Positions 36,316 to 49,823 are shown, counted from the stretch's first letter. The stretch is DNA of 64,000 nucleotides from Panorpa germanica (GCA_963678705.1 OY783216.1:3906001-3970000), one strand, 5' to 3'. Numbers and translations are program-made. The notes: generated by a model from the sequence alone, not told the origin.

Positions 36316-36573
36316 ATTACCAAGTAAACAATTTGGTGAAGTGCCCTATTTAGTGACGTTTCTATCACTATTTCACTTCAATTATAGTTCGCATCAACTT
36401 TATCTTCATTTGTATTCCGACAGGTGGAGTAATTTCGCCATTTCTAGCCGATAAAGTAGACATTTTATATGAAAAAGTGTGAGAAACTGAACTATAAATG
36501 AACTCTTTAATGACAAAAAAATCATGACGCATCTTCAATATGATGTCAAAGTGACTCCAAAATGTTTACTGGG
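36316..36573. mobile_element. CCCAGTAAACA-family MITE, short copy
   Basis: The left end CAAGTAAACAATTTGGTGAA then GTGCCCTATTT equals the mirrored right end of the copies at 48.7 and 58.9 kb. The right end GACTCCAAAATGTTTACTGG mirrors their left end. The interior differs. Confidence 0.7.
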
Positions 36574-37000
36574 ATACTAATCTCAGATTTTATACTTTGT
36601 ATTAAAATAAAGTCATGACTACTGTTCACGAAATTTTGCCATTTTCCTGTTGATTTAAAAAAATACCTGAATGATGACTTGTTGCAATGATGATGTAAGA
36701 TGTACGGGGTCACAATTTTGTCAAAGGGGTGGGGCGGGGGGTATATGAAGGGGTAGTGTAAACCGTTGTGATGTTATTCACAATATAAAATATAGGTAAG
36801 GAAGAATAGTGTAAGTTTAAAAACAAAAATAAAAACGAAGTTAATTTTGTGATAAATATAAATTTCGTGGTAAGTTGAGCAACCTTAAAAAGTGCTATAA
36901 AATATAAAGAAAATTATAATAACCAAAATGTGTAGTAAATTAAAAAAAAAATTAAAAAGTAGTATGAGACTCATTTATTCTAAAAACTATAAACTATACA

Positions 37001-37231
37001 GTCCCATTCCCACTCACTGTTTTTAGTTTTAATTTAATCTTAAATATAATTTTGAACTTGTTAATGTATCAGTAATATATATTATTTTGTAATAATTACT
37101 ATCTTTATTTAAAATAAATTATTGTATTTAATATAATTAATTTTAACTATTTATTTTTCTTAATCTGAAACTTACATTTTAGGTTAAAACCTTAAATTAG
37201 CATTAAAACTCAGTGAGTGGGAATGGGACCT
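37001..37231. mobile_element. Short relative of the CATTCCCACTCACTG MITE
   Basis: GTCCCATTCCCACTCACTGT on the left and CAGTGAGTGGGAATGGGACC on the right form a clean TIR. The interior is AT-rich and does not align with the 460-511-bp copies, so it is a separate subfamily sharing ends. Confidence 0.8.
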
Positions 37232-37239
37232 TAGAAAAA

Positions 37240-39460
37240 ATGTATTAATTGAAATGTGTGACATTACATGACAAGGACGGGAGAGGGAAGGGGGAATAAC
37301 AGAAAATTTATGTAATGTAAATTACGGATGACCCCTATGAAGTCTAAGGGCACGAAATCATCAACCAATAACGTAATTCTATAAATGTATTACTTTACAA
37401 ATTATTACAAAATAAATAATCTAAAAGTGTTGTTCATCCCTGTCCCTGCTAGACTAATACCTTTTCGAACCCCATGCCATCTCGCGTGCTTTTAATTATA
37501 CCCTATTCTTGAACGTAGAATTATTTTTGACAATCGTTGCATTAGAGTGAGAGAAGTTTAATAACTATTTAGTCCACGAATAAATCGAAAAATAATTTGA
37601 TTTTTTTTTTCAATAAATTTTCTTTCTATTTCCTTTTAAGCAAATCATTGTGATTATTTTCTTTTGTATTTCCCTACCTTACTACGAGTAATTGAAAAAT
37701 CGATGGCTCTATATAATTCATTCTTTTATAATAAGCATCAGAAAAAGTGTGATGTGTTTTCATATATAATGACAGTTTATGATTGAAGACACTGTTAAAA
37801 AATATACTAGAAAATCTAGATAAAGAAATTTACTGAAATAATTAGTTAGTACTCTTGGTTTAGTTTCTTTAAAATAAATAAAGTAATAACTTCAGAGACT
37901 GTCAAATCTTTTTAGTAATAAATATTTCATTTTGTGCTTTCAAGTGCTGTCAACTTTTAAAAAATTCGTAATTTTGTATAAGATTAAGGGGGATTTTCCC
38001 AGCCGCGCCTAATTTTTATAGATATTGTTCGAAAAGAAATTTAAACGTCAATCATTGGATGCAACGGACCATGTAAGAACATTCAAACCAATTTAAAAAT
38101 AATGGCATTATAACTCACTGTAACATCAGTTTAGTTTGAAGATATGTCAGAAATATTACAACCAAAGACACAGCAACAAGTGCGCGCTCGTGCTTCCGGT
38201 TTCATTAATAACCCCAACTTCACATCCTCCAATTCAATTCCTATCCTTCCAAGAACTCGTCCTCCATAATTGCGTTTCATACAGTAATAATCAGTAATTT
38301 GATTTCCTATTACCAGTTGTTCGTACCATTAAATTAACCAGAAAACAATATATTGTGTATCGTACATAAATGTCACGGAGGGATGGGAGGGGACGGGGAA
38401 AGAGGAGAAGAGGATGGGAGTTTAGAAATTCAATTAATTTCATCCACTTTCCCATTCATCTGATTCAGTCAAGTATATCGTTATAATTGCGTTCTTGTTC
38501 CTTGCTATTTACTTTTATATTTAGTGTTTTATACGCATAAGGTGTCCACCGAGAAAGATCTAAACTTTATAAAATGATACCTTAAAATATAGCATTTTTT
38601 ATAAAGATTGCACATAACATTGTCTGTCTTAAAACAATATTGTCAGCGTTAGCTCTCTTTGTTCTTTATAGTATTTGTACGAGACAGCTAAATTGTTATT
38701 TCTCCTTAACTATCCAAGTTAACTAACTATTGCGTGTCCTATATGTAAGGTATATGTAACACTTATTTCATAGTTTTACACCAGTTTTATTGATTTTGGC
38801 TGCAAATAGACTATAAAAAGTACTATTATACACAAAGTGTGTTTAAAAAGTAACCAGCTATTTTATAAAAATCTTTTTTTCCGTAATTTGGTAGCTCTGT
38901 ACTCAATTATTATGCCAAATATGATCAAGATCTATCAACCCGTTTTTTGATAGCAGCTCCTTGAATTAATTGATTTGAAACGGGTACTACAGAGAGCGAC
39001 TTTGCTTTCGGAAACTTAAAGAATCAAAAAACACAATTACTTTCATCAGAATTTGAACTTCCCCGATAGATACCCTGTTACATATTACGTTATAGTTATT
39101 TAATATATTACAAAATAACTTCTTTTGTCTTCTAACTTACTTAGAATTAGAAAGTATAATGCGAATCTATTAAAATAGTTTACCTTTTGATAAAAATAAT
39201 ATTTAAATACATCACGTTTTATAGAATATTGTAAATATTGACAAAGAAAGTCAAAGTTCTTGTGTGCGCATTTAAAAGCTGTTTTCTAAACGAGCATGTA
39301 AATTGGATGCTTGCTTGTTGCATTAGTTACATAAGACGCTGTAAGATCACCACACCAAGCAACATGTGAACGAAGAGGTGGCTGAGGGAACAGGAAACGA
39401 AGTAGAGTCACACGAATTGTGATGGTAGTATATCACAGTCACAAATTTAAAAACAGAAAG
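37240..39460. other. AT-rich non-coding interval
   Basis: At 38835-38920 a fragment (GTGTGTTTAAAAAGTAACCA, GTAGCTCTGTACTCA) resembles a mariner end and partly matches 55090-55170. No ORF or gene recognised elsewhere. Confidence 0.35.
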
Positions 39461-39464
39461 AATT

Positions 39465-40330
39465 TATTTTCTCTCTCGTGTTCCTAACTCATCTGGTTTT
39501 CTATTCCTTATTTGTTTCGCTCTCTCCTCTTTCTCCTTCCTTCGTTTTTGTATATTCGTCATCCACCTCTTTCTTTCCCTTTCATATCCCAACCACTGGC
39601 GTAGCTAGGTATGGGCCCGTCGGTGCAGGGCACCGGGGCCCTCCGACCCTGACCAGCGAACCTCGTATTGTACTAACTAAAAATTCTCCCACCTTTGAAA
39701 TGTAAATAAAATAGGTTGCAACACTATTTTAAGGTAGTACTGTCGGTCAGAGAGTTACCGTTTAATATTTTCTAAAATTTGGCATATTAGTAGATTATAA
39801 TAAAATAATGATCTCGTTAAATTTTAGAAAAACTGCAGAGAACCAGTAAAAATATATTGAACTTTGAATTTTTTAATTTAACATTGAGGCTTATGAGAAA
39901 TCACAGTTTTGATTTCATTTTATAAAAAGAACAGTTTAGATTTAGATTTATCGAAGGTAGACCATTGTTGTGAGGTATGCAGTAATAACCGGTGGCCGTA
40001 TTCCTGAGTCTTGCGAACAATGATCGTGATCCAACAGATCTGATTTACATGAATGAAACATTTTTGACTTGATAAAACCTAAACAGTTTAGTTAGGGCCC
40101 TAGTTTATTTTTGCACCGGGGCCTTTGGTTACCTAGCTATGCCACTGATCCCAACAGTTCCTCTATATTCTTTCCAGTCACCCTCCTAATTTTGTATTCC
40201 CTCTTTTCATATTCTACAGACTTTTCTCTCCTTGTTTTTCCAATACCTATTTCACTTTTCTTAAATTACAATTCTCTTGAATTACAAAAGATGAGGCTAT
40301 TTGAATACTAGCGTCTTCAATATGTTTTAT
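39465..40330 (-). mobile_element. Decayed LINE split by a hAT-type element
   Basis: Pyrimidine-rich DNA at 39465-39593 (TTCGTCATCCACCTCTTTCT on the plus strand, equivalent to the KRWMxE region on the minus strand) resumes at 40156. The interruption is the element at 39594-40147. Coding capacity lost. Confidence 0.6.
39594..40147. mobile_element. hAT-type non-autonomous element (554 bp)
   Basis: An exact 8-bp duplication ATCCCAAC (39586-39593 and 40148-40155) flanks TIRs CACTGGCGTAGCTAGGTA and, from the right, CAGTGGCATAGCTAGGTA. Eight-base duplication with CA-starting TIRs is typical of hAT. It also has internal mirrored GGGCC-rich parts (CACCGGGGCC near both ends). No transposase remains. 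Confidence 0.9.
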
Positions 40331-40674
40331 AACAAATAAAATTTCTCAGCATGAAGAAAGTGTTAATATAATTAGAGCAGTAGTTTCAAAATCCGTAAAA
40401 AGTAAAAGTTTTGTTAACTGAGTGTACTCACGTCACGTTTGCAACGCCAGAGCTTTATTTAAATGCATCTACATAAATGTACAATGGAGAACAGAACAAC
40501 TCGTACTAGTCTGCATACAACAAATGAACTAAAACTAACTAAGTAAACCAGAACAAAAAAAAAACTAATTAAAAATATCAATTAGGAATACTGTGTTAAA
40601 ACAAATCGGTTAGCATCATATCGTGCAATGCTATGGCAGCACTACTCGACTCGTACAATGTGTTGTTGTATAGG

Positions 40675-40944
40675 TTAGGTTCGTTCGTATAGTGTTGCCC
40701 GATGTTGTGTAAGAAGCAGTGTCAGTAACTCAGTCGATGAAGAATAGAAACTGAAAGTCGAGCAGAAGGAACATTTCTGCACGTTTGAAAGGAAGTATAT
40801 GTGCAAATATGTAGGGCTGCCCTTATAGGACTGCATCACAGAAAACAGTTTTAGAGCATCTTCTGAATTACATTGTGTCCGAGCCGGTTTTGACAGGTGT
40901 GTTCTGTGTGCTTCCACACGCGCGGTTAGAGAGTGCAGTCTCAT
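40675..40944 (-). other. Uncharacterised ORF in a less AT-rich patch
   Basis: An 89-codon frame starting MRLHSLTARVEAHRTHLSKP. No signal peptide, domain or repeat motif recognised. The patch (40620-40945) is less AT-rich than its surroundings and could be an exon, promoter or old transposon piece. I give low weight to a protein role. Confidence 0.2.
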
Positions 40945-41054
40945 ATTTACAAAAGAGATTTAAATTTTGCAAATCATATATCCGATTCATCATCCCGATT
41001 TTTCTAATATTGTCTGTGATGCTGCTTGAGTTATAACGCGATTTTTATATAATT

Positions 41055-41665
41055 CCATAGTAAGAATGGGAAAAATCGAGAAAAGCAATTACAATACAAG
41101 ATATAAAAGGATTTGGGAAAGTAATATACCTCAGTACTTAATAGAAAAAGACATAAAAAAACATAAGAAAGACAGCAAGGTTTAGATTGGAAAATGAGGA
41201 AAAAGGAAACAGATACTGGGAAAGTATCATGAAGTTGATTGTAAGGAAAAAGTAGGGAGTGAGATGAATATTGGGCAGCTCTTAAAAGGAGGCAAGGAAG
41301 AAAACAGATGGATGGCAGAAATAATTAGAAGAAGGAAGGCTGAAGCTTTTTAAATCTTTTTAAGGCAGAAGAATGTAATGTCGAAAGTGAAGTGAAGAGG
41401 TGGATGGCGGAGATAGAGAAAAGAAACTAGGAAAGAGAAGGAATGGCAGAGTAGAAACAGGAGGGAGAGTAGCAGGAGGAGCGAAGCAGTAGCAGTTTTA
41501 TTTTTATAAGGAATTTTATATATTTTTTTTTTCGTTTTAGAAAAATGAGAATGTTTAGATTTAATAAGGATCAAAATTGAATTAAGCACAATGACATGTA
41601 TATAAATGAGTTAAGGCACAAGAATGTAGTGCCAACTGGCAAAAACATTAAAAATAATAATATAA
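41055..41665 (+). mobile_element. LINE 3' fragment
   Basis: The plus strand reads GKIEKSNYNTRYKRIWESNI, a frameshift, RLENEEKGNRYWES, a small deletion removing the zinc motif, then MNIGQLLKGGKEENRWMAEI. The 3' UTR and A-rich tail match 4.1 and 35.1 kb. It is clearly the same family as the insertion at 35.1 kb, but dead. Confidence 0.82.
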
Positions 41666-41799
41666 TTTTATATTCATCTCACAAAACGCGCTTTTGTTCC
41701 ACCGAAGAAATCAATAAATCATTATCTATAAAAGATTCGGTTTTATATAAAATGTATATGCCACTACTTACTCAATCAAGTTTATACTGCAAATAAACG

Positions 41800-43600
41800 T
41801 GTAGTACAATGCCGTGTGAACCTAGCCTTAAACGTATATTGCTTGATAGATCTCTACAAGAGAAAAACAAAATTGAAAGTACAGTAGTTGTTGTGAAATC
41901 TAACAGTTTCACCAGTGAAGACACAAACTGCTTAAAATTTGATTACAGTTTTAATAAACAATAAGAAGCCGATGATGCACAACCGAGTGCACGATGGGAT
42001 GCTGGTACAGGGGCATATAAACAGATAAATATTTCGTAAACAGAACTAATCTGTAACGCTCTACAATTATATTTGCATTGTACTGACTACTGATATTCAA
42101 AAGTTTTGTAATGTTTGTTTGAATGAAAGCAATAAAAAAATATGAGTACTTAAAATAAATCGCAGCTGTAACGGGACCAGTACAATGCAGTGACGCAAGT
42201 TCAAAGGGCGTAGGATTCGGATAGCGAATTCGTTACGCGAATTACACGGCATTTCATGGGAATCGCATCATTATGTTGAATTACATGAAATGCTTTTTTG
42301 TTGGGAACATTAGAAAAAATTGTGAAGGTCTAATATGACTTCCGTATTGCTTGCAGATAACTGACTATAAAATTAAAGGAAATTGAAACACACATACGAG
42401 TATAAATAAAGTTTAAAGTTACTGTGTTAACACTGGAGATAAAACAGTATATAATGTATGAATTGCATTCAATCACAATCTAATTTACTATCAGTGTCAT
42501 TCGTACATCGCATCAGTGATTCTCGTGCTTTATCATACTCAAAGCTCTGCAGTGTGCAAACTTCACAAAAGTTCAAAGTTTAATACAGCAACTTTGTAAA
42601 TATAATTTTAAATATTTCATATTTCAAAAACTTTAGTAAAAAAGTTTGAGTACATTAAATTCAAATACTGCTACAGAAAAACTGAACTAAAAATATTTAA
42701 ATATAATATAAGTCATGAAGTAACATCGCCAGGGGGGGAGCAATAATCAAATTCTATTTACGCAAAAGTTTTGTATGAAGCTTTGTTAATGTCGCTTACA
42801 TTTTTTACGATTTGAATTGTATATTATGTTAATAGTTTTCCTCAACTTATGAGAGTGACATAGGGAAGGAGAGAGAGAGAAGAAGAGGGTGGAGGAAATA
42901 TAGGAGAAGTATGTGAAAGAGGTTATGTATGTAGAGGGGTGAGAGATATACGAATAGTGTAGCGTATAAGGTAAAGTATAATACGAAAAGAGCTTAAAAT
43001 AGAAAGAGGAAAGAATGGAGAACCAGTAGAGGAGGTGATAAATGGGGAGCACAATGAGGCTTATGCATGAGGGCTTCGCAAGGTCTCGTAAGAACTCATA
43101 GCAATGTACTGAAAGTATTCGCAGTACCGAATGCCGGCTCTTAGTGTTCCTGTCCGATGATAAGTTATCAGTCATAGAATAAATATATTTTCGGTATTCT
43201 AAATCTCAGATTATCGTACATCAGAACTGGGCCATTATATTCAAGAGTTTGTAACATCGCAATATAAATACGAGTATAAATTTCTGAAATTCCAATAATG
43301 ATTCACATGGAAATATGCTTTTAGAATGTTGAGCGTATATAATATAAGTAATACACCCCTATTTCTTCTTAGTTCCCCCAAAATATAATTATTTATTTCT
43401 GAACTAAGCCAACTAATAGCCGGCCATATTGGGAGCGTTGTTATATTTCTAGTTTATGCTAAATCATGTTCGGTTCACCATATGGTGTAATATTGCATAA
43501 ATAAGTGTGTGTCAATACTAACATACTGGATTGCGTATAGCAAGTATCCAACAGAGCATTTGGTATAGATTGCAAATGGATTACTTATTTATTGCTTTAG
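41800..43600. other. Non-coding interval
   Basis: A purine-rich stretch at 42850-43050 gives a long low-complexity minus ORF (43175-42786) that I do not accept as a gene. A patch at 42165-42270 (GCGAATTCGTTACGCGAATT) is unusual but unrecognised. Confidence 0.3.
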
Positions 43601-43622
43601 TGTAATAATAAGAGTACAGTAA

Positions 43623-44002
43623 GGCCGTCTACACACGAATCGACTGATTGCAAACTAGTCGGGCAACGAAGTTTCCAACGAAAACGAAAAACGAGCCGTG
43701 TTTCGTGACTCTATAGAATTTTTAACAATAGCATAATAAGGGCTTTTATTGTGTCGTATTATGAGGTATTTGTATGTATGTATGTATTTAAAGACTTTTG
43801 AATAGTATTTGTGTACATATCTGCTTATGATGTCACCATCAATAGAATACCGTCGTTCAAAACCAATTTCAAATCAGTTTAGTTTCGTTCGTTCCGTGAG
43901 TGTTCTGTTACTCGTATACACGTGCGTTCTCTTACTAACAACACAGTTACATTCGGTTCGGGCAGATTCGGGACTAAGGTTTACAATCAGTCGCCTCATG
44001 CC
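43623..44002. mobile_element. GAGGCGACTGGTTGCAAACC-type MITE, copy 2
   Basis: Left end GGCCGTCTACACACGAATCG; right end ACAATCAGTCGCCTCATGCC. It shares interior words with copy 1 (AACAATAGCA, TTCGGGCAGATTCGGG, GAGTCACGAAACACG or its mirror). TAA and TTAA flank it. Shorter than copy 1. Confidence 0.75.
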
Positions 44003-44009
44003 TTAAAGC

Positions 44010-45660
44010 TCCTGAATTCACGACAAATACAAAAACCATAGTCATTTTATTTTTAGTGTTATTTCAGTTTAAAGTGTTGGCTTCTTTATTGATGAAACAG
44101 ACACATTAAAGACTTCCAAAAACTTCTCCTGATGAAGTTTATAGCGCATTGCGACCTACTGATTCTGTTTACTCGCATGTCAGTAGCTCTACTCGCTTCG
44201 GCAGCTCTCACGATAATGAGTTTTAAGACTCCTAATATAATCCTATGACAAAACTAGATCTACTTCAGTGTTATCTAAACATCAAACTTCCCTGGATGCC
44301 TGACGTATGGCTAAGTATTCCTTGGAAGTAGAGGGTACCACACTTTCCATCTGGATCAGTCTCAGCCTGTAATATTCATTATATAACAGGCAGTTATATC
44401 TAATTTCGCATGTATAGACTTATTTATAAAATATTGTAGCGTTATTTCAAACGGTCTATGATTTGTAGCTAGTAAATCCTAATTATTTCTGACACATGTA
44501 TGAATTGTTTTTGTAATTTGTATTGTAGTTACCGAGTAACTGTTACAGAACAAACCAACTCGCACCGAGTGAGCTAGGTGCTTTAATCGACCGCGATTTA
44601 TTGCGATACGCTATAGAAATAAATGATTATCTTCGCTTAGATGAATCAGAGGCAACATGTTGTCTTAAAGTAAATATTCTTACAAATACTTTGGCAAACA
44701 TTCCTTCAATATATTTTTTTCAATAAAATACTATTTCTCTCTTCCTATTTAAATAAAAATCTAATCTTGATTTAAAATACATCCCCATACATATATTAAA
44801 TTCTCAATATTTTTACAATTTCCAAGAACATCCAAAGCTATGATTATTTGTCCTATATTCGTATATTCGTATCCGTTCCTTTTTTTATGTAAATCAATAA
44901 AAAGAAGGCTATAGGCTATAAGCTATGTAGCATAAAATTATATGTGTTTTCAACTCTCTGCTACACAATCTCAGGACAATTTTCGCATGGCCTATTTATT
45001 TTCCTTTGGGAATTTTGTTATCTCTGTTTCTCTGCTTCATGTTTCTCTACTTACTTCCCATGTGTCCTGATTCCTGTTTTCCAGTTGGAGCACACCACAT
45101 CCATACGCCTGTTGCCCTAGTCCCTAGTCCCTAGCACACACCACCACATAAAGGGGTGCAAGGAGCTCAAGGAACCTTAGGGGAGATTGGTTTGCACATG
45201 TTAAACATATTGACAGGATATTAGGCACGTTCCTTGTAATTTACCACAAAATGTTTGACGTAGATAGAGGTTGTACACAGCCTCTGCTTGTGCCTCTGCC
45301 TGTGTCTTGTGTTCTAGTAGATTCAACAAAGATCTAATAAAATGGAAATAAAACAAGAAGACATGTGAAATTGTTCAAAATGTCACTATCAGAACCAATC
45401 GAACTCTATTACATGCGTATCTTTGTATCAGTGATTCTTAAATATATCTCTATAGTTACTGTTTTAAATCCTGACCAATAATATTCGTAAATAAATATGG
45501 CCCAATTCGTTCAGGTATGAGTTCACTTTGATTTGAGATTATCTATAAACAAAGTGGTCTTCATGTAGCCTAACGTAGCATTTATCATCATGAACCGAAT
45601 TTTGGAATTTAACACAAAAATAATTTGGTATTTCCAAACAAAAAAGTATCTACTTCTTAT
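44010..45660. other. Non-coding interval
   Basis: No gene recognised. A small tandem CCCTAGT repeat occurs at about 45114-45134. Confidence 0.3.
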
Positions 45661-45664
45661 CAAG

Positions 45665-45775
45665 TTTTTTTTTATATATAGTTTCTCGGGCTTCCTAGGC
45701 ACGTAGCCTTTTATCGCCCCTAATATTGTTCTGCTTCTTCTTATACATATATCCAGACAACAAGAATGAAAAGTT
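45665..45775 (-). mobile_element. Second-family LINE 3' tail fragment
   Basis: CTTCCTAGGCACGTAGCC then TTTTATCGCCCCTAATATTG is the mirror of the 3' end at 20.56-20.63 kb. Only the last few codons and the 3' UTR remain. Confidence 0.7.
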
Positions 45776-45934
45776 TTTTTTGTTAGGTTCGCTCAGTTTG
45801 AGATAACAGGTAGTAGTCAACAAATAAACGAACAATTTTAAATTTTAAAATAACACACTTATATAATTTTCATTTCGTTGTGGCACTTTTTAGTAGTTTT
45901 AAGATTTTAGATTACATGTGGCGTAGATTACATT

Positions 45935-46317
45935 CAGGGGCGGCCTTAGCGATTGCGAGGCCCCGGGCAGCAGATCTTTGCGAGGCCCCAGGTGGCAGAT
46001 CTTTGCGAGGCATTTGTTCTTTGTATAATTTGTAAATTGTAAGTAAGTATTTTTGATGATAATTGACGAGAAATAAAATTTTATATTGGAATATTTATAA
46101 AAGTTAACAAGCACAAAGACGACAAATATTAATGATGATAAACTAAGGCACATGAATGCCTTAAAAGATATACGCAGTGATTCTAGTGGGATTTCTAAAG
46201 AGCGAGGCGCGAGATTCAAATACATATATAGTAATGAATTTTTCTACTTGGGTTGTTGTGCGAGAATACGAGGCCTTGGACGGTTGTCCTGCTTGCCACC
46301 CCCTAAAGCCGTTTCTG
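45935..46317. mobile_element. hAT-type non-autonomous element (383 bp)
   Basis: ATTACATT (45927-45934) and ATTACGTT (46318-46325) form an 8-bp duplication with one change. The ends are CAGGGGCGGCCTTAGCG and, from the right, CAGAAACGGCTTTAGGGG. The subterminal GAGGCCCCGGGCAGC (left) and GAGGCCTTGG..GTCCTGCTTGCC (right) are arranged as in other hAT ends. The overlapping short ORFs are artefacts. Confidence 0.8.
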
Positions 46318-46329
46318 ATTACGTTGTCA

Positions 46330-47395
46330 CAGTTTGTGGACCACCTCCCCCACCCCCTTTGCGTGTAACGTAATCTATAGATGGTCCCTAAAATGAACAA
46401 GACCGATATATAGTTCTAAAGATTTTTTTTATAGTTGTAAACATTCTAGCTGAAGCCACTCCCGCAAGTTAATGAATATTGGAAAAATATATTTTTCAGT
46501 TACAGCCAAAATTACGTAGCTTGAACTTAACACCCCTATCCCCTGCTCTTGCGTAACCCGGGATAGCTTTCTTCCTATTCCCTACCCTCTTGACCACGCT
46601 TGTCCACGGTCCTTATAAGATAGGTGGAATCTATTATTCCAGTGATTGTCTGTAATGGATCTAAACAAATAAAATATAATCTGCAAAATTTATTATTTAA
46701 TTAGAAATAATTGCAAGGTTAAATTACGTATCTACAATACAATATGAAGACATTCTTTAACGTTGTCAGCGGATCTTACATTGAGAACCAATGAATGAAT
46801 GATGGAATTGTAATTTATTTATTTTGGTTTGTATTTTACAACCATCATTAATTCCTGCTATTCATTTTGTTATTTATACTTCGGGCATGTTTATTCAAAT
46901 GAACCTTTGTTTATTATAAAAACCATTTGAAATAATATTGTATTGTTTATTAATTAAATAATATAAATGCTATATTCGCATAATATTTAACATTATTCAA
47001 GTATTTTTACATAATTTTGTTAATTAATTCATTAAAAATATAAATAATTAAATATATGATTATGTTAATATAATACAAAATTAACTGTAGGTACATTAAC
47101 TTCATCAATTTAAACTTTTTTGTTATTCCCATTTGTTGTACCGAGTCGTAGCGTGTTATTATCTCTTGAAGGAGCTGGGAATTAATCATCTGTGGTTTAA
47201 TAATCGTTTAAAACACATTTTCACTTTATAAAAATTATAATATATCATTCACACTTCAGTATTTTTCATTTTATCGCACATACTAGTACAATATATATGT
47301 ATATACTTAGAATGCTTTATGTATATTGTATTGGAAGATATTGGACACAATGGGCTTGTGTCCTATGTCTTAATTTCTATAAAACTGTACTATAT
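46330..47395. other. AT-rich non-coding interval
   Basis: Contains GCGTAACCCGGGATAG at about 46550 and otherwise AT-rich DNA. No gene recognised. Confidence 0.3.
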
Positions 47396-47398
47396 ATT

Positions 47399-47795
47399 GA
47401 TAAAGTGGGTTACTAGAACCTCAAATGTTCAATTATTTTTTAATAACTCCTTATATGTTAAGAGATGTTAACAATTAAAAAAGTCATTTTGTCTCTTTAA
47501 TTATTAAAAGGATTCAACGTTGCACAAATTCCAATTGCATGTGACATCACAACCGCTGCCAACCTTACAGCTCATAAATCTCTGCTATATGTATTTATAT
47601 ATCAAAATATCAAATATTATTTACAGCTATTTCAAGGAACAATAAAATTTCAATATTATGTCTGCCGTAACAGGGTTAAATAATATAAAAACTTATTATT
47701 CTTTGACTTGATATTTAATAAAATAGACACGCCAATACACATTTATTAACATCAATTTCTATCAACAATTGAAAAATCGACCACTAAAAAATTAC
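47399..47795. repeat. Dispersed repeat D, copy 2
   Basis: The middle and right match 24361-24750. The left (CTTATATGTTAAGAGATGTT, AATTATTAAAAGGATTCAAC) matches, in inverse, the DNA on both sides of the MITE at 57309-57709, showing that copy 3 was split by it. Confidence 0.7.
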
Positions 47796-47799
47796 CAGA

Positions 47800-48740
47800 C
47801 TTATACCAAAGCATACCAATGATCCTAATAACTTTGGTAACATGTTAAGCTTACTGAACAACCATTTAGAACAAAAAAGAATCAAGACACAATTCACCGA
47901 ATCAATTAAATAGATATAATAGAATATATGTAATATAGGATAGATGATCATTATAATTAGAATATCCTTAAAATTAATTTAAAAAAAAATACATCTTATT
48001 TATTATAAATATAAATTTATTTTTCAATCGTACTACCTTTTTAACCTGTACATGTATATGGTATTCTATATCTCCTTCTCATCGATTTTCTAAAAGGGCT
48101 ATAATTTTAGGTTTTAATCGATTACAGTCGATAAAACGTTTTGATCCCTCGGTCCCTATACCAACATTAAATAACTTTCCTTTACACACTGCATGGTACA
48201 CACCATCGTCAACCGTGCAGACATTCTTGTACCATGCCGCGACTCCTACCTCAACCTACATCTCCGATGCGATCCGACGCTACGCGATGTCCATCATTTG
48301 TCAAATTAAAACCACATTATTGAAATAAACCCGACTTTTTGTAGAATAAATTAGCAATAAAAACATTCGTTTAATTAATTTTTTTTGCATTTTTTAAATA
48401 CTTTGTTTTAAAAATGTTTTAACCACAAATAAATTAGATTTTTTCAGAAAAAGGGTATTCAATGAAATGTGTCATGTTCGTTATACGTAAGTTCCGTCAG
48501 AAGTTTGGTTAGTATTCTTAACAGTATTCTTATTGTAATGCCTATTAAGAGCCCTTCCCACCTACTGTTTTAGTTACATAACAGACTCCTCGTTTCTTGC
48601 AGTTTTTTAGTTTTTACTTTTAATGTATCTACTGCGCACGCAAAGGTTTTCTGATAAATATAATAGAGCGGTGCACTTTGCAGTAGATAAACATACGATG
48701 GTAACTTTCGCTCATGTGGCGTATAAATAAGACTTCTTTT
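47800..48740. other. AT-rich non-coding interval
   Basis: A less AT-rich patch at 48200-48300 (CGATGCGATCCGACGCTACG) without ORF support. The minus ORF at 48752-48570 ends in a MITE boundary and is not called. Confidence 0.3.
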
Positions 48741-49294
48741 CCCAGTAAACATTTTGGAGTAAATTCTACTTAATTTCTATTACATATCATGAGTTTTTTG
48801 TCTGGAACGCGTTCGTTTTCTATTCAGTCGTTCATAGGAAAGGCCCTTTTTATGACCTACAGAGATCGCAACGACGGTTCACTGCTGAATTAAAAGCGGA
48901 GTCGGTTTATGATTTATGACCGGAGTTATAAACGAGATTGAGTGAGATAGCGTCTGTCTATTACCATTAAAGAAATATTTGTTGAAAAAGGATAGCATAT
49001 ACTTTAAACATACTGTACTGAACAAAATACTATACAAGTGTAACGGTGAAAAATATATTTTACTTGTCTAAAATAAGTGAGATGAAAGTGAACTTAAAAA
49101 AATATATCCATGTGGGAAAGAAACAGAAATACTAAATGAATGATGTTGGAAAAAGAAAGAATATTATTATGAAAAAATTCTAACAACTAACACAAAATCT
49201 GTGACAGGTAGAGAACTTGTAAAGCGTTAGAATTGAATTGTACGAGTGACTCGAACTTCACCAAATAGGGCACTTCACCAAATTGTTTACTGGG
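48741..49294. mobile_element. CCCAGTAAACA-family element, 554-bp copy
   Basis: Left CCCAGTAAACATTTTGG, right CCAAATTGTTTACTGGG. Collinear with 58927-59778 (TTCTATTCAGTCGTTCATAG, ACCATTAAAGAAATATTTGT, CTGTGACAGGTAGAGAACTT). Non-coding. Superfamily not clear from the flanks. Confidence 0.85.
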
Positions 49295-49823
49295 TTGAGT
49301 CGTGTACTTCATGAAGACCAGATTGTGAGTGTTTTAAATATGATTACTTCGCAACAGGGTAGGAACGCATAACACATGATAGAGCGAGATAACAATATGT
49401 ACTGTTAACCAGATATACTTTTAACACTTAAACCAAACATCTTTGTCCTGTGAGTAGCCAAGTTAGTAGGTTGTAAACTTTAACACTTATCTAATCCTGG
49501 AGATGCAACAAATACACGAAGTAACATGAAGCTGCTGCTATATAGTAAGCGAATCTATAAAATAGTAATATAATAAAAAAAATAAGAAAAGCTGTAACAA
49601 TAATTTGCAATTATATAAGAATTGAGCCTTGAAAATAATTAACAGTAAAATTAATAACAGTTTAAATATACACAGATTAATTAAAACTATATACGTACAC
49701 TCTTAAAAAACATTTCATAACATTTCTGAATCATCTTCCATAACCAATGCATTAAGAAATACTTTAGATCCCTTATTTTAAAGTTAATAAATTCAAACAA
49801 AAATGGAAAAAGAAAAAAATATA

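Noticed and set aside
42786..43175. 129-codon minus ORF rich in Tyr, Ser and Leu
   Set aside because: It is a translation of a purine-rich low-complexity stretch; no domain, promoter or homology signal is visible.
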